Of a DNA stretch of 64,000 nucleotides, positions 1-8,459 are shown one piece after another. This DNA comes from Betaproteobacteria bacterium (GTDB lineage: Bacteria; Pseudomonadota; Gammaproteobacteria; Burkholderiales; JAEUOS01). Both the position numbers and the translations under genes were made by a program. The DNA is taken from assembly GCA_028292405.1 (NCBI GenBank), contig JAQGMJ010000013.1, positions 1-64,000 on the forward strand, read 5' to 3'. The notes beneath the pieces are model-generated. The model saw only the letters and a program-made list of their open reading frames with translations. It made no database searches and was not told the origin of the DNA. The number at the start of each line of letters is the position of its first letter. Position 1 is the first letter of the stretch.

Positions 1-1815
<1,815 letters not shown>

Positions 1816-1824
1816 TGCGGCGCC

Positions 1825-1852
1825 CCGCTCATTGCGGTTGCGCAATGAGCGG
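1825..1852 (+). other. 11-bp inverted repeat in rpoD 3' UTR
   Basis: CCGCTCATTGC at 1825-1835 is perfectly complementary to GCAATGAGCGG at 1842-1852, with a 6-base loop. No T-run follows, so it is not a terminator by itself. It may protect the rpoD mRNA 3' end or form a tandem structure with the terminator 14 bases downstream. Confidence 0.6.
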
Positions 1853-1865
1853 CCCGGCACGACAG

Positions 1866-1897
1866 CGCCGGCCCGAGAGGGCTGGCGTTTTTCTTTT
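1866..1897 (+). terminator. Rho-independent terminator of rpoD
   Basis: The stem CGCCGGCCC / GGGCTGGCG (one G-U pair) has a GAGA tetraloop and is followed by TTTTTCTTTT. It separates rpoD from the EamA gene eight bases further on. Confidence 0.85.
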
Positions 1898-1905
1898 GGC
1901 GGCCC

Positions 1906-2895
1906 ATGTCTGAAGACAAGCGGCATCCCGGCTTCGGCCTCGGTTTTTCCGCCGTGCTCACCTCGGTGGTGATCTGGGGCGCGCAGTTGCCGGTGGCCAA
2001 GGCGGTGTACGCGGTGATGGACGCCATCAGCCTGACCGCGCTGCGCTACGCCATCGCCGTCTTCGTGCTGGTGCTGATGCTGCTGTGGCGCGAAGGCCCG
2101 CGCGCTTTCGCGCTCGGCGCGCGGCCGAAGCTGATGCTGGGCGCGGGGCTGGTTGGCATGTGCGGCTCGCCGCTACTGGCTTTTGCCGGCCTCTCGTTCA
2201 CCACGCCGGAGCATGCGGTGATCATTCTTGCGCTGCAGCCCTCGATCTCGGCGCTGGCGCAATGGGGCCTGAACGGCGTGCGGCCCTCGGGCTTCACCAT
2301 GGGATCGATCGTCGTCGCCTTCCTCGGCGTGGTGCTGGTGGTGACAGGCCACGGCAACACCGGCGGCGGCCCTGGAAGCACCGTCCTGCTGGGCGACCTG
2401 CTGGTGGCGGCGGGCGCCTGCTGCTGGGTGGCCTATAGCATGATGCTGGCGATGTTTCCCGGCATGAGCGCGCTGCGCTTCACCACGCTTTCGTGTTCCA
2501 TCGGCACGGCCATCACGGTGGCCATCGCGATTGCCTGCGCGCTGGCCGGCGCGGCGCGCCTGCCGAATGCACAGGAGGCGCTGTCGGTGACGCCGCATAT
2601 CGCCTACCTGGCGCTGGCGGGCGTGGTGGCGGCGATGATCATGTGGAACTTCGGACAAGCGCGGGTGGGCGTGCTCAATTCGATCCTGCTGGTCAACCTG
2701 ATGCCGGTGGAGACCTACCTGATCCGCTATCTGCAAGGCGCGGGCGTGACCCTGCAGGAGTGGGCCGGCGCCGGGCTGGTGGTGGTGGCGCTGGTGGCGA
2801 ACAATGTGTATCAGCGCAGCATGCGCGCGAAAAGAACAGAAGAACCGGGCGTCGGCGTGATACCATCCGCGCCGTCAAAGTTTAAGGGCCGTTAG
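1906..2895 (+). CDS. EamA/DMT-family membrane transporter
   Basis: This is a 329-residue protein of the drug/metabolite transporter superfamily. It has about ten hydrophobic segments arranged as two EamA repeats, including the typical N-terminal pattern with [14 protein letters not shown] and the second-half segment [25 protein letters not shown]. Substrate is unknown; relatives export amino acids, metabolites or drugs. The start ATG lies just after the rpoD terminator and has only a weak ribosome site. The reading frame ends with a TAG that lies inside the following tRNA gene (overlap 2886-2895), so the CDS and tRNA share ten bases. It is probably a single-gene unit reading into the tRNA. 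Confidence 0.88.
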   Translation: MSEDKRHPGFGLGFSAVLTSVVIWGAQLPVAKAVYAVMDAISLTALRYAIAVFVLVLMLLWREGPRAFALGARPKLMLGAGLVGMCGSPLLAFAGLSFTTPEHAVIILALQPSISALAQWGLNGVRPSGFTMGSIVVAFLGVVLVVTGHGNTGGGPGSTVLLGDLLVAAGACCWVAYSMMLAMFPGMSALRFTTLSCSIGTAITVAIAIACALAGAARLPNAQEALSVTPHIAYLALAGVVAAMIMWNFGQARVGVLNSILLVNLMPVETYLIRYLQGAGVTLQEWAGAGLVVVALVANNVYQRSMRAKRTEEPGVGVIPSAPSKFKGR

Positions 2896-2962
2896 CTCAG
2901 CTGGTTAGAGCAGAGGACTCATAATCCTTTGGTCGTTGGTTCAAGTCCAACACGGCCTACCA
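2886..2962 (+). tRNA. tRNA with CAU anticodon (tRNA-Ile2 likely, elongator tRNA-Met possible)
   Basis: The 77-base cloverleaf has acceptor stem GGGCCGT/ACGGCCT, D-arm GCTC/GAGC, anticodon stem GAGGA/TCCTT with loop CTCATAA (anticodon CAT), T-arm GTTGG TTCAAGT CCAAC, discriminator A and an encoded CCA. The first acceptor pair is G-T. The anticodon-arm and variable-loop context (CTCATAATC, TTGGTCG) resembles the minor isoleucine tRNA whose C34 becomes lysidine more than E. coli elongator Met. Sequence alone does not settle Ile2 versus Met. It is not the initiator, which lacks the CTCATAA loop and has the GGG/CCC anticodon-stem signature. Confidence 0.93.
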
Positions 2963-2986
2963 AATATTTCTACCGCGCGGACATCA

Positions 2987-3883
2987 GTGAATAGCCCGGA
3001 ACCCGGCCGCTCGACGGCCAGCCCTTTGCGGGTGCTGATCGGCTTTTCGCGCCGCAGCGCATCGGACGACCTGTTGCGCTGTATCGAGCCGGCCTTGGCT
3101 GCGGCGCTCGGCCAGCCGGTACAAATCGACCTGATGCCGGGGGAGCTCGGCCTGATCGCCGCCAGGGAAGCGATCGCCAGCGCGCCCGACGGCAACACGA
3201 TATTGGTCGCCACCTTCGGCACGCATGCGATCAATCCCAACCTCAGGGCGGATCTGGGATACGACCCGCTCAGGGATTTCTCGCCCATCTGCCTGGCCGT
3301 CCGTTCGCCTTTGGTACTGGGGACGAACTTGTCGCTGGAAGCTGCGAATGTGATGGAACTCATCGCCCTGGCTGCGAAAAAAGAGCTGACCTACGGCAGT
3401 TCCGCGGTTGGCAGCGCGCCCTACCTGGCCGGCCTGCTGTTTCAGAGAATGGCGGGCGTGAAAATGGCTCACCGGCCTTATGCCGATACGCGCGAGCTGT
3501 ACGAAGACCTGCAAAGCGGGCGCCTGGATCTCAGTTTCAACAACGCTGCTTCCATGCTGCCCCTGGTGCGCGACAAACAGTTGCGGGCGCTGGCTGTCAC
3601 CACTCCGCAGCGTTGCTCCGCGCTGCCCGGCATACCGACGATCGCAGAGGCGGCCCTCGAAGGCTACGCCTTGAACAACTGGCTCGGCTTGGTGGCGCCG
3701 CCCGGCACGCCGCCGCCCCTGCTCGCGAGACTGAACAGCGCCATCATCACGGCCCTGAACAGCCCGGACAGCCGGTCCTTCCTGTGCGCCAATGGCATCG
3801 ACGTCGTGGGAAGCACGCCGGAAGAATTCGCCGCTTATATCGCAGCGGAAATGAAACGGTGGGCATGGCTCAGGGAAAGCTGA
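2987..3883 (+). CDS. Bug/TctC-like tripartite tricarboxylate receptor homologue without signal peptide
   Basis: This is a Bug-family (TctC) solute-binding protein fold: LRVLIGFSRRSASDDLL near the N-terminus, then PDGNTILVATFGTHAINPNL, LGYDPLRDFSPI, the GSSAVGSAPYLAGLLFQ ligand-loop segment, and NNWLGLVAPPGTPPPLLARLN. Family members are normally exported by an N-terminal signal peptide to the periplasm, but here the Bug domain begins within about 15 residues of the GTG start and no hydrophobic leader is visible. The open frame extends upstream into the tRNA as a TTG at 2936, which cannot be the natural start if the tRNA is functional. No tctA/tctB transporter genes are nearby. It is either a cytoplasmic relative or a receptor that lost its leader. 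Confidence 0.75.
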   Translation: MNSPEPGRSTASPLRVLIGFSRRSASDDLLRCIEPALAAALGQPVQIDLMPGELGLIAAREAIASAPDGNTILVATFGTHAINPNLRADLGYDPLRDFSPICLAVRSPLVLGTNLSLEAANVMELIALAAKKELTYGSSAVGSAPYLAGLLFQRMAGVKMAHRPYADTRELYEDLQSGRLDLSFNNAASMLPLVRDKQLRALAVTTPQRCSALPGIPTIAEAALEGYALNNWLGLVAPPGTPPPLLARLNSAIITALNSPDSRSFLCANGIDVVGSTPEEFAAYIAAEMKRWAWLRES

Positions 3884-3929
3884 TGCTGCTTCGCGCCGGC
3901 TGAAGAGCCAAATGGCGGATCGATCGCCG

Positions 3930-4553
3930 TCAGCGGATCAGCACCTGCACGCGCCGGTTACGCGGCTCCGGAACCTCGTCACGCGTGGGCACGGCAAGTT
4001 CGCGCTCCCCGCGGCCGACCGCCTCGATACGCGCCAGAGGAAAGCCGCTACCCTTGAGCATGTCCACCACCAGCTGGGCGCGCCTGAGGGAAAGGTTGTC
4101 GTTCAACTCCTGCGAGCCCACCGTGTCGGTATGGCCGATGATCACCAGTTCCGCGCCGCTGCGCTTTATCGCTTCGTTGATCACCTCCGGCAGTAGCGCC
4201 TGCGACTCCGGCACCAGGTTGGCGCTCCCGGTCTGGAAGTACAGCGTGTAGCGCTGCGGCTTGGGCGGCGCGGCGTCGAATAAAGGCTTGAACTGCGAGG
4301 CGATCTGCTGGCTGGCAAGACTGTCGACCTGAGGCGCCGCCTTCTCCGCATCGCGCGCGTTGGCGCGCTGGTAGGGTTGCGAGAGCCGTTGCTCGCCGGC
4401 CTTGCCGGTGACGATGACAGCGGAACTGGAACCGTCCGGTTGCGGCAGCAGTATCACCCGCGTGCCGGTGACAGGTGGCGCGGCGCAGCCGCCGAGGGCA
4501 AGCAAAGCGAACGAGAGCAATGGCAGCAGCGCTGCGCGCGTCGCGCGCTTCAT
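3930..4553 (-). CDS. OmpA-family peptidoglycan-binding lipoprotein
   Basis: The 207-residue protein starts MKRATRAALLPLLSFALL and has a lipobox LGGC at about residue 23, so it should be lipidated in the envelope. The C-terminal OmpA domain contains the motifs IIGHTDTVGSQELNDNLSLRRAQLV and a final EPRNRRVQVLIR, which bind diaminopimelate peptidoglycan in the family. Its ATG overlaps the stop of the FecR-domain gene by four bases (ATGA), so the two are translationally coupled. A longer open frame runs upstream but has no signal sequence, and the lipoprotein start is clearly preferable. Function is probably a peptidoglycan anchor working with the FecR-domain partner. Confidence 0.88.
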   Translation of the reverse strand: MKRATRAALLPLLSFALLALGGCAAPPVTGTRVILLPQPDGSSSAVIVTGKAGEQRLSQPYQRANARDAEKAAPQVDSLASQQIASQFKPLFDAAPPKPQRYTLYFQTGSANLVPESQALLPEVINEAIKRSGAELVIIGHTDTVGSQELNDNLSLRRAQLVVDMLKGSGFPLARIEAVGRGERELAVPTRDEVPEPRNRRVQVLIR

Positions 4554-5041
4554 TGCGCCTTTGCCTCGTCGTCGACCTCCACGATGAAGTCGGTGCCGCG
4601 CACGCCGATGGTTGCGGTGCGCGTGGTCACCGCGACGGCTTGCGGATTGTTGTGGGCGATCAGTCCGCTGATCATGCGCAGTGAGCCGCGCAGCAAGGAC
4701 ACCACCAGGCTGCCTTGCTCGGTGGTCGAGTTGTAGGAAAAGGTCTTCAGGTCGACCAGGCTGCGCGGCCCAAGCATCATGGTGGTGCCATCGCGCATCA
4801 CCATGCTGGCGGCGCTGTCGGCGCCGGTGATTACGTGATCGGCCTGGGTCAGCGAATCGCCCGGTGCCAGCGCGCGCTCGCCACGCGCATCGGCCACCCG
4901 CACGTCGCCACGCACGACCTTGATAGTGCCAGCCTTGACTGCATCGCTGGCCACCTCCGCATGGCCGGGGGTGCAAAAGCATCCGAGGAAAGCGATGCAG
5001 ATCATCGACTGCTGAAGTCGACCGTTCCGAGGTGTGCGCAT
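4550..5041 (-). CDS. Exported FecR-domain protein
   Basis: The 163-residue protein has a short hydrophobic leader ending near PGHAEV, then a FecR fold: AGTIKVVRGDVRVADARG, LAPGDSLTQADHVITGADS, MVMRDGTTMMLGPRSLVDL and TRTATIGVRGTDFIVEV. The last motif is the FecR-domain signature. It lacks the N-terminal anti-sigma region of true FecR, so it is a periplasmic FecR-domain protein and not an iron-dicitrate regulator. It is the first gene of a two-gene unit with the OmpA lipoprotein. Such pairs are often found near adenylate cyclases and FHA or kinase genes, which are present here 2.5-6 kb away. Confidence 0.85.
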   Translation of the reverse strand: MRTPRNGRLQQSMICIAFLGCFCTPGHAEVASDAVKAGTIKVVRGDVRVADARGERALAPGDSLTQADHVITGADSAASMVMRDGTTMMLGPRSLVDLKTFSYNSTTEQGSLVVSLLRGSLRMISGLIAHNNPQAVAVTTRTATIGVRGTDFIVEVDDEAKAQ

Positions 5042-5166
5042 TGGACTGTTTCCAAAAAGAGACAGTCGGAGATTACTGAGATGCGCCGCCAGTTAATGTC
5101 GGCGTCTTCTGCTCGTGATGTAGGAAGATACTTACCCAGCCCCTTCAGAGGCAGTGGCAGGCATTT

Positions 5167-5549
5167 TCAACCCGGCTCGTGGCACACCACCTCGATGTTA
5201 TGCCCGTCCGAGCACATAGGCGCCGTAATAGCCCGGATGATTAGTGGGCGCGGATGCCGGGTGCGCCCTTGTCGCGGCCGCCGGCGGCCAGCGCGGCCCA
5301 GTAAAAGTCATCGACCAGCTTGCGCGTGCCGACGCGAAAAGCGACGTGGAGCGGCGGACGATTCGGCTGACCCCGGCCGATCCGGAAGTCGGGCTTGGGC
5401 GGCTCGCCGAAGCCGGCTACATCGGTCTTTCCCGTCACTGTCGCGGGAATCTCCAGCAACAGGGTGTAGCCGATGGGCGCGAGCGCCTGGCGGTAGAACT
5501 CGCGGCTGGGGACGAAGTCGCTGACGCTGATACCGGTATGGTCGATCAT
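5167..5549 (-). pseudogene. VOC (glyoxalase/bleomycin-resistance) family gene with disrupted 3' end
   Basis: The reading frame starts at ATG 5549 after a GGAG ribosome site and encodes MIDHTGISVSDFVPSREFY...LHVAFRVGTRKLVDDFYWAALAAGG...GIRAH, a typical VOC domain, then hits TAA at 5243-5241 after 102 codons. The expected family ending (YHPGYYGAYVL..GHNIEVVCHEPG, then TGA) can still be read downstream in other frames to 5167. An extra A in the CAC-TAA-TCAT stretch and a loss of about five bases near CTCGGACGG explain it. The lost part includes the IEVV glutamate that is a metal ligand in the family, so the product is probably inactive. Sequencing error cannot be excluded, but two independent lesions argue for decay. 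Confidence 0.75.
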
Positions 5550-5623
5550 GCTGGGCTCCAATGCGAAACGGGGCAGATTGCTCCGCCCCGTTTTTGTTCT
5601 TCGCGTCGCTGGCGCGGCGTGGC

Positions 5624-6415
5624 CTATTTGTACTTGTTGTCGATGTCCCAGACGGCGGTCTGCACCAGGCGCTGCACCATGGTGTCCATGCCGACGCCGC
5701 CCTTGGCGCCGTTGGAGACGCCCATCACGCTGGTGGCGTTGGCGCCGACTTCCATCTTCAGTTCCTTGTAACCCTGGGCGACTTGCTCGGTGGTCTCGGC
5801 GTTCATGATCTTGTAGCGCATGCCCACCAGCCACACGCCGGTGACTTCGGCCGTCTGCACGTTGGAGACGACGTGGCCGGCCACCGCGCCGCCGGTGCCG
5901 AAGAGGCCGCCGAGGGCGCCGATGGCGCGGCCGTCGAAGCCCTTCTTGTTTTCCGAAATTTGCTCGGCCTTCAGGATGTCGAACTTGACGATCCACTTGG
6001 TGGTCTTCAGTTTGCCCATGCGCATCACCTTGCGCGCTTCCTGCGGGTCGCCCATGTTGTAGGCCAGGCTGATCTCGTTGAGCATCGGCCCCAGGTTGCT
6101 GCGTTCCAGCACCGGGAAATTGGCGTTGGAGAGTTCGAGTTCGGCGAAGTCGGCGATGTTGTTGGGGCCGAATTTTTGAGTGAAAGAGGCGTTGTTGCTC
6201 TTGACGTCGCCGGGAATGACGATCAGCGGCGGCCCTTTGCGGCCTTTGTTGGTGTAGTCCACTTCCTGGTACGCGGCCTGGTCGGCGGCGGCGTTGGCCG
6301 CCTGCGAAGTGCTCGAACCGGCGTTCGGCGATGCGTTGCCGAACTTCGGCTGGGCGAACGCGGAAACGGAAAGCAGGGCCGCGGCGATGGCGACGGCGGG
6401 AAGATGAATACGCAT
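5624..6415 (-). CDS. Exported CsgG-like protein of unknown function
   Basis: The 263-residue protein has a clear signal peptide (MRIHLPAVAIAAALLSVSAFAQ) and a strong ribosome site (AGAAGGGGG). The mature part has a Gln/Ala/Asn-rich start and then GPPLIVIPGDVKSNN, FPVLERSNLGPMLNEISLA, a Gly-rich stretch IGALGGLFGTGGAVAGHVV, and VTGVWLVGMRYKIMNAETTEQVAQGY. The alternation of a short beta segment, an 'ERSNL' segment and a Gly-rich membrane-like segment recalls CsgG/curlin-assembly-type lipoproteins, but there is no lipobox and the match is by eye only. It is 38 bases downstream of the second exported protein and belongs to the kinase-cyclase block. Confidence 0.8.
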   Translation of the reverse strand: MRIHLPAVAIAAALLSVSAFAQPKFGNASPNAGSSTSQAANAAADQAAYQEVDYTNKGRKGPPLIVIPGDVKSNNASFTQKFGPNNIADFAELELSNANFPVLERSNLGPMLNEISLAYNMGDPQEARKVMRMGKLKTTKWIVKFDILKAEQISENKKGFDGRAIGALGGLFGTGGAVAGHVVSNVQTAEVTGVWLVGMRYKIMNAETTEQVAQGYKELKMEVGANATSVMGVSNGAKGGVGMDTMVQRLVQTAVWDIDNKYK

Positions 6416-6453
6416 GGAAAACCCCCTTCTAAGACAATTTACAGTTGTTCGAA

Positions 6454-7179
6454 TTATTTGGCGCCGGCGCGCTCGCAGTAGTCGGCATAGAGCCGGGCCA
6501 CTACTTCGTCGGCCTGCTCGTTGACCAGGGTCAGCGCCATGCCGTCGACGTCGGCACCGGCGTAGCTGCCGCCACTGCGCTCGACCTGCGACAGCATGCG
6601 TCCGTTCGCCCCGGTCAGCGTGAAGTTCATGCTGACGTTGACCTGGTTGACGTTGACGATGCGGTTCACGCTCGCGCTGGCGCTGATCAGCCCCTTAAGA
6701 GTATAGCTGGCCGCGAGCTTGCGCGAAGCCGCCAGCGCCGCATTGGCGTCATTCTTGAAATAGGCGTCGATCTCGGCCTGCGCCACCTGGGCGCGGATTT
6801 CCGCTTGCGTATAAGTACGCAGCCCGAGCGAACGCAGGCGCGAATTGATGGCGTCGAAATGCTGCGAGAAACGCTGCTGGCCGGTGTGCATCACGCCGTT
6901 TTCGCGCTCGGCAATCAGCACCATGATCTTCTGGTTCTTGATGCGGGCGCGGCAGGGGGTGGAAAGCTGCGCGTCGATGCTGGCATCTCGCGCGGCTTTT
7001 TCCTGCGCCTCGGCCTTGCCGTCGTCGGAAAACTTGAAGTTGTTTTGCGCTTGCGCGCCGCCGGCGCACAAGGCCGCCGCCAGCACCGCGGCGGCGAGAA
7101 CGGACGTGCGCAGGCGGCCGGTGAAAGCCGTCGCGCTAGATGCTGTCGTCATTTCATGCATGGGGGAACATTGGGCCAT
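6454..7179 (-). CDS. Exported LpoB/CsgG-fold-like protein of unknown function
   Basis: A signal sequence lies around GRLRTSVLAAAVLAAALCAGGAQAQ. Three in-frame ATG codons (7179, 7161, 7152) are possible starts; 7179 is favoured by an AAGG site seven bases upstream. The mature protein reads KNQKIMVLIAERENG, QHFDAINSRLRSLGLRTYTQAEI, ASYTLKGLISASASVNRIVNVNQVNVSMNFTL and ends DYCERAGAK. The pattern (beta strand, helix, LxSxGLRT, then a repeated-strand Tyr-x-Leu-x-Gly segment) resembles LpoB/CsgG-type nucleotide-binding-like periplasmic domains and also resembles the extracytoplasmic part of the kinase at 8460-10862. It is upstream of, and probably cotranscribed with, the CsgG-like gene, and divergent from the cyclase-FHA gene. 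Confidence 0.8.
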   Translation of the reverse strand: MAQCSPMHEMTTASSATAFTGRLRTSVLAAAVLAAALCAGGAQAQNNFKFSDDGKAEAQEKAARDASIDAQLSTPCRARIKNQKIMVLIAERENGVMHTGQQRFSQHFDAINSRLRSLGLRTYTQAEIRAQVAQAEIDAYFKNDANAALAASRKLAASYTLKGLISASASVNRIVNVNQVNVSMNFTLTGANGRMLSQVERSGGSYAGADVDGMALTLVNEQADEVVARLYADYCERAGAK

Positions 7180-7434
7180 GATTCGCCTTAAAAAACAAGT
7201 TAGCCAAAAGTATTATTTGAGAGGAATTGTGCGAAATTTTGCGCAAATATCCGTGTGGGTTGGATTTTCTGCGCCCCGGCGGCTTTGGCCCTGTTTCAGC
7301 GGCGGTCTCCGGGGCCTATGCTAATATTTGAATTCGATGGGAGTCGTGACGGACGCGCGGTCGGGGGAATGCGCGGTGCCGCAGTCCGTTTTCCGGCTCC
7401 TGCCGCCCGATTTGGGCATCACGGATAAGCAAAA

Positions 7435-8367
7435 ATGTCCGACTCGTTCGCCGAAACCCAACGTTCGATCACGCCCTTGTCTGCCGGCAAGATGGTCGCG
7501 GTCCTGTTTGCCGACATCGCCGGCAGCACCAGCCTGTACGAAGTGCTGGGCGACGCGCGCGCCAAGGCGATGATCGACGAAGCCCTGGCGCTGATGAAGG
7601 CGGTGACCGCGCAGCAGCAGGGGCGGGTAATCAAGACCATCGGCGACGAGGTGATGTGCGTGTTCGACAGCGCCGACCGCGGCTTCATCGCCGCCTCCGA
7701 CATGCAGGCGCGCATCGATGGCCTGCCGATCGCCGACGGTGCCAAGCGCAAGATACGTGTCGGCTTTCATGCCGGCCCGGTGATCGAGGAAAACGGGGAC
7801 GTCTTCGGCGACACCGTCAACACCGCTGCGCGCATGGCTGGTCTCGCCCGCGGCATGCAGATATTTACCACCCGCGCCACCGTCGACATGCTCTCGCCCG
7901 AGTTGCGCGCCGGCACCCGCGACATCGCCGCGCTGGCCGTGAAGGGCAAGGCCGACGAGATGTCGGTGTGCGAGGTGCTGTGGCAGGAAGGCAGCGACCT
8001 CACCATGACGGCCGACTCCATCCTCACTCCGCAGAACACCACCGCTTCGCTGCTGCTGCGCCACGGCACCAAGGAAATCGTGCTCGACGCCAAACAGGCC
8101 GGCACGAGCCTCGGTCGCGACGGCACCAGCGGCTTTGTCATCGCCGACCCCAAGGCCTCGCGCAACCACGCGCGCATCGAAAAGCGCCGCGACAAATTCT
8201 TCATCGCCGACCAGAGCACCAACGGCACCTTCGTCACCTTCAAAGGCGAGCCGGAAATCAGCCTGCGCCGCGAGGAAGTGATGCTGCGCGGCAGCGGCTT
8301 TATCGTCTTCGGCCACAGTGCCGCCGACTCGACGGCGGAAGTCGTCGAGTTCACGGTGCGCAACTAG
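7435..8367 (+). CDS. Class III adenylate/guanylate cyclase with C-terminal FHA domain
   Basis: The 310-residue cytoplasmic protein has a class III cyclase catalytic domain at about residues 18-190 and an FHA domain at about 205-300. The cyclase has both metal aspartates (D27 in LFADIAGST, D71 in KTIGDEVM), the purine-site Lys67, and the transition-state pair N129/R133 in GDTVNTAARM, so it should be active. Substrate choice (ATP or GTP) is not certain. The FHA domain shows the GRDG, SRNHAR and STNGTF motifs that bind phosphothreonine in the family. It lies convergent to the Ser/Thr kinase gene and divergent from the exported LpoB-like gene. This suggests that kinase-made phosphothreonine recruits or gates nucleotide second-messenger synthesis. 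Confidence 0.92.
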   Translation: MSDSFAETQRSITPLSAGKMVAVLFADIAGSTSLYEVLGDARAKAMIDEALALMKAVTAQQQGRVIKTIGDEVMCVFDSADRGFIAASDMQARIDGLPIADGAKRKIRVGFHAGPVIEENGDVFGDTVNTAARMAGLARGMQIFTTRATVDMLSPELRAGTRDIAALAVKGKADEMSVCEVLWQEGSDLTMTADSILTPQNTTASLLLRHGTKEIVLDAKQAGTSLGRDGTSGFVIADPKASRNHARIEKRRDKFFIADQSTNGTFVTFKGEPEISLRREEVMLRGSGFIVFGHSAADSTAEVVEFTVRN

Positions 8368-8423
8368 CCGCGCAACTAAGCGCCACGCCCGCGCCGGGCG
8401 CATGTTCAGATTGTCGTTGCAGG

Positions 8424-8448
8424 AGCGGGCGCCGCGGCGCCCGCTTTC
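8424..8448 (+). terminator. Possible terminator hairpin between convergent cyclase and kinase genes
   Basis: AGCGGGCGCC at 8424-8433 pairs with GGCGCCCGCT at 8436-8445, followed only by TTT then CCCC on the plus strand. The stem is very GC-rich but the T-run is short, so termination strength is doubtful. Confidence 0.5.
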
Positions 8449-8459
8449 CCCGTGGTGTT

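Noticed and set aside
2936..2986. TTG start of the Bug-like gene within the tRNA
   Set aside because: Would translate the T-arm and acceptor stem; GTG at 2987 lies outside the tRNA.
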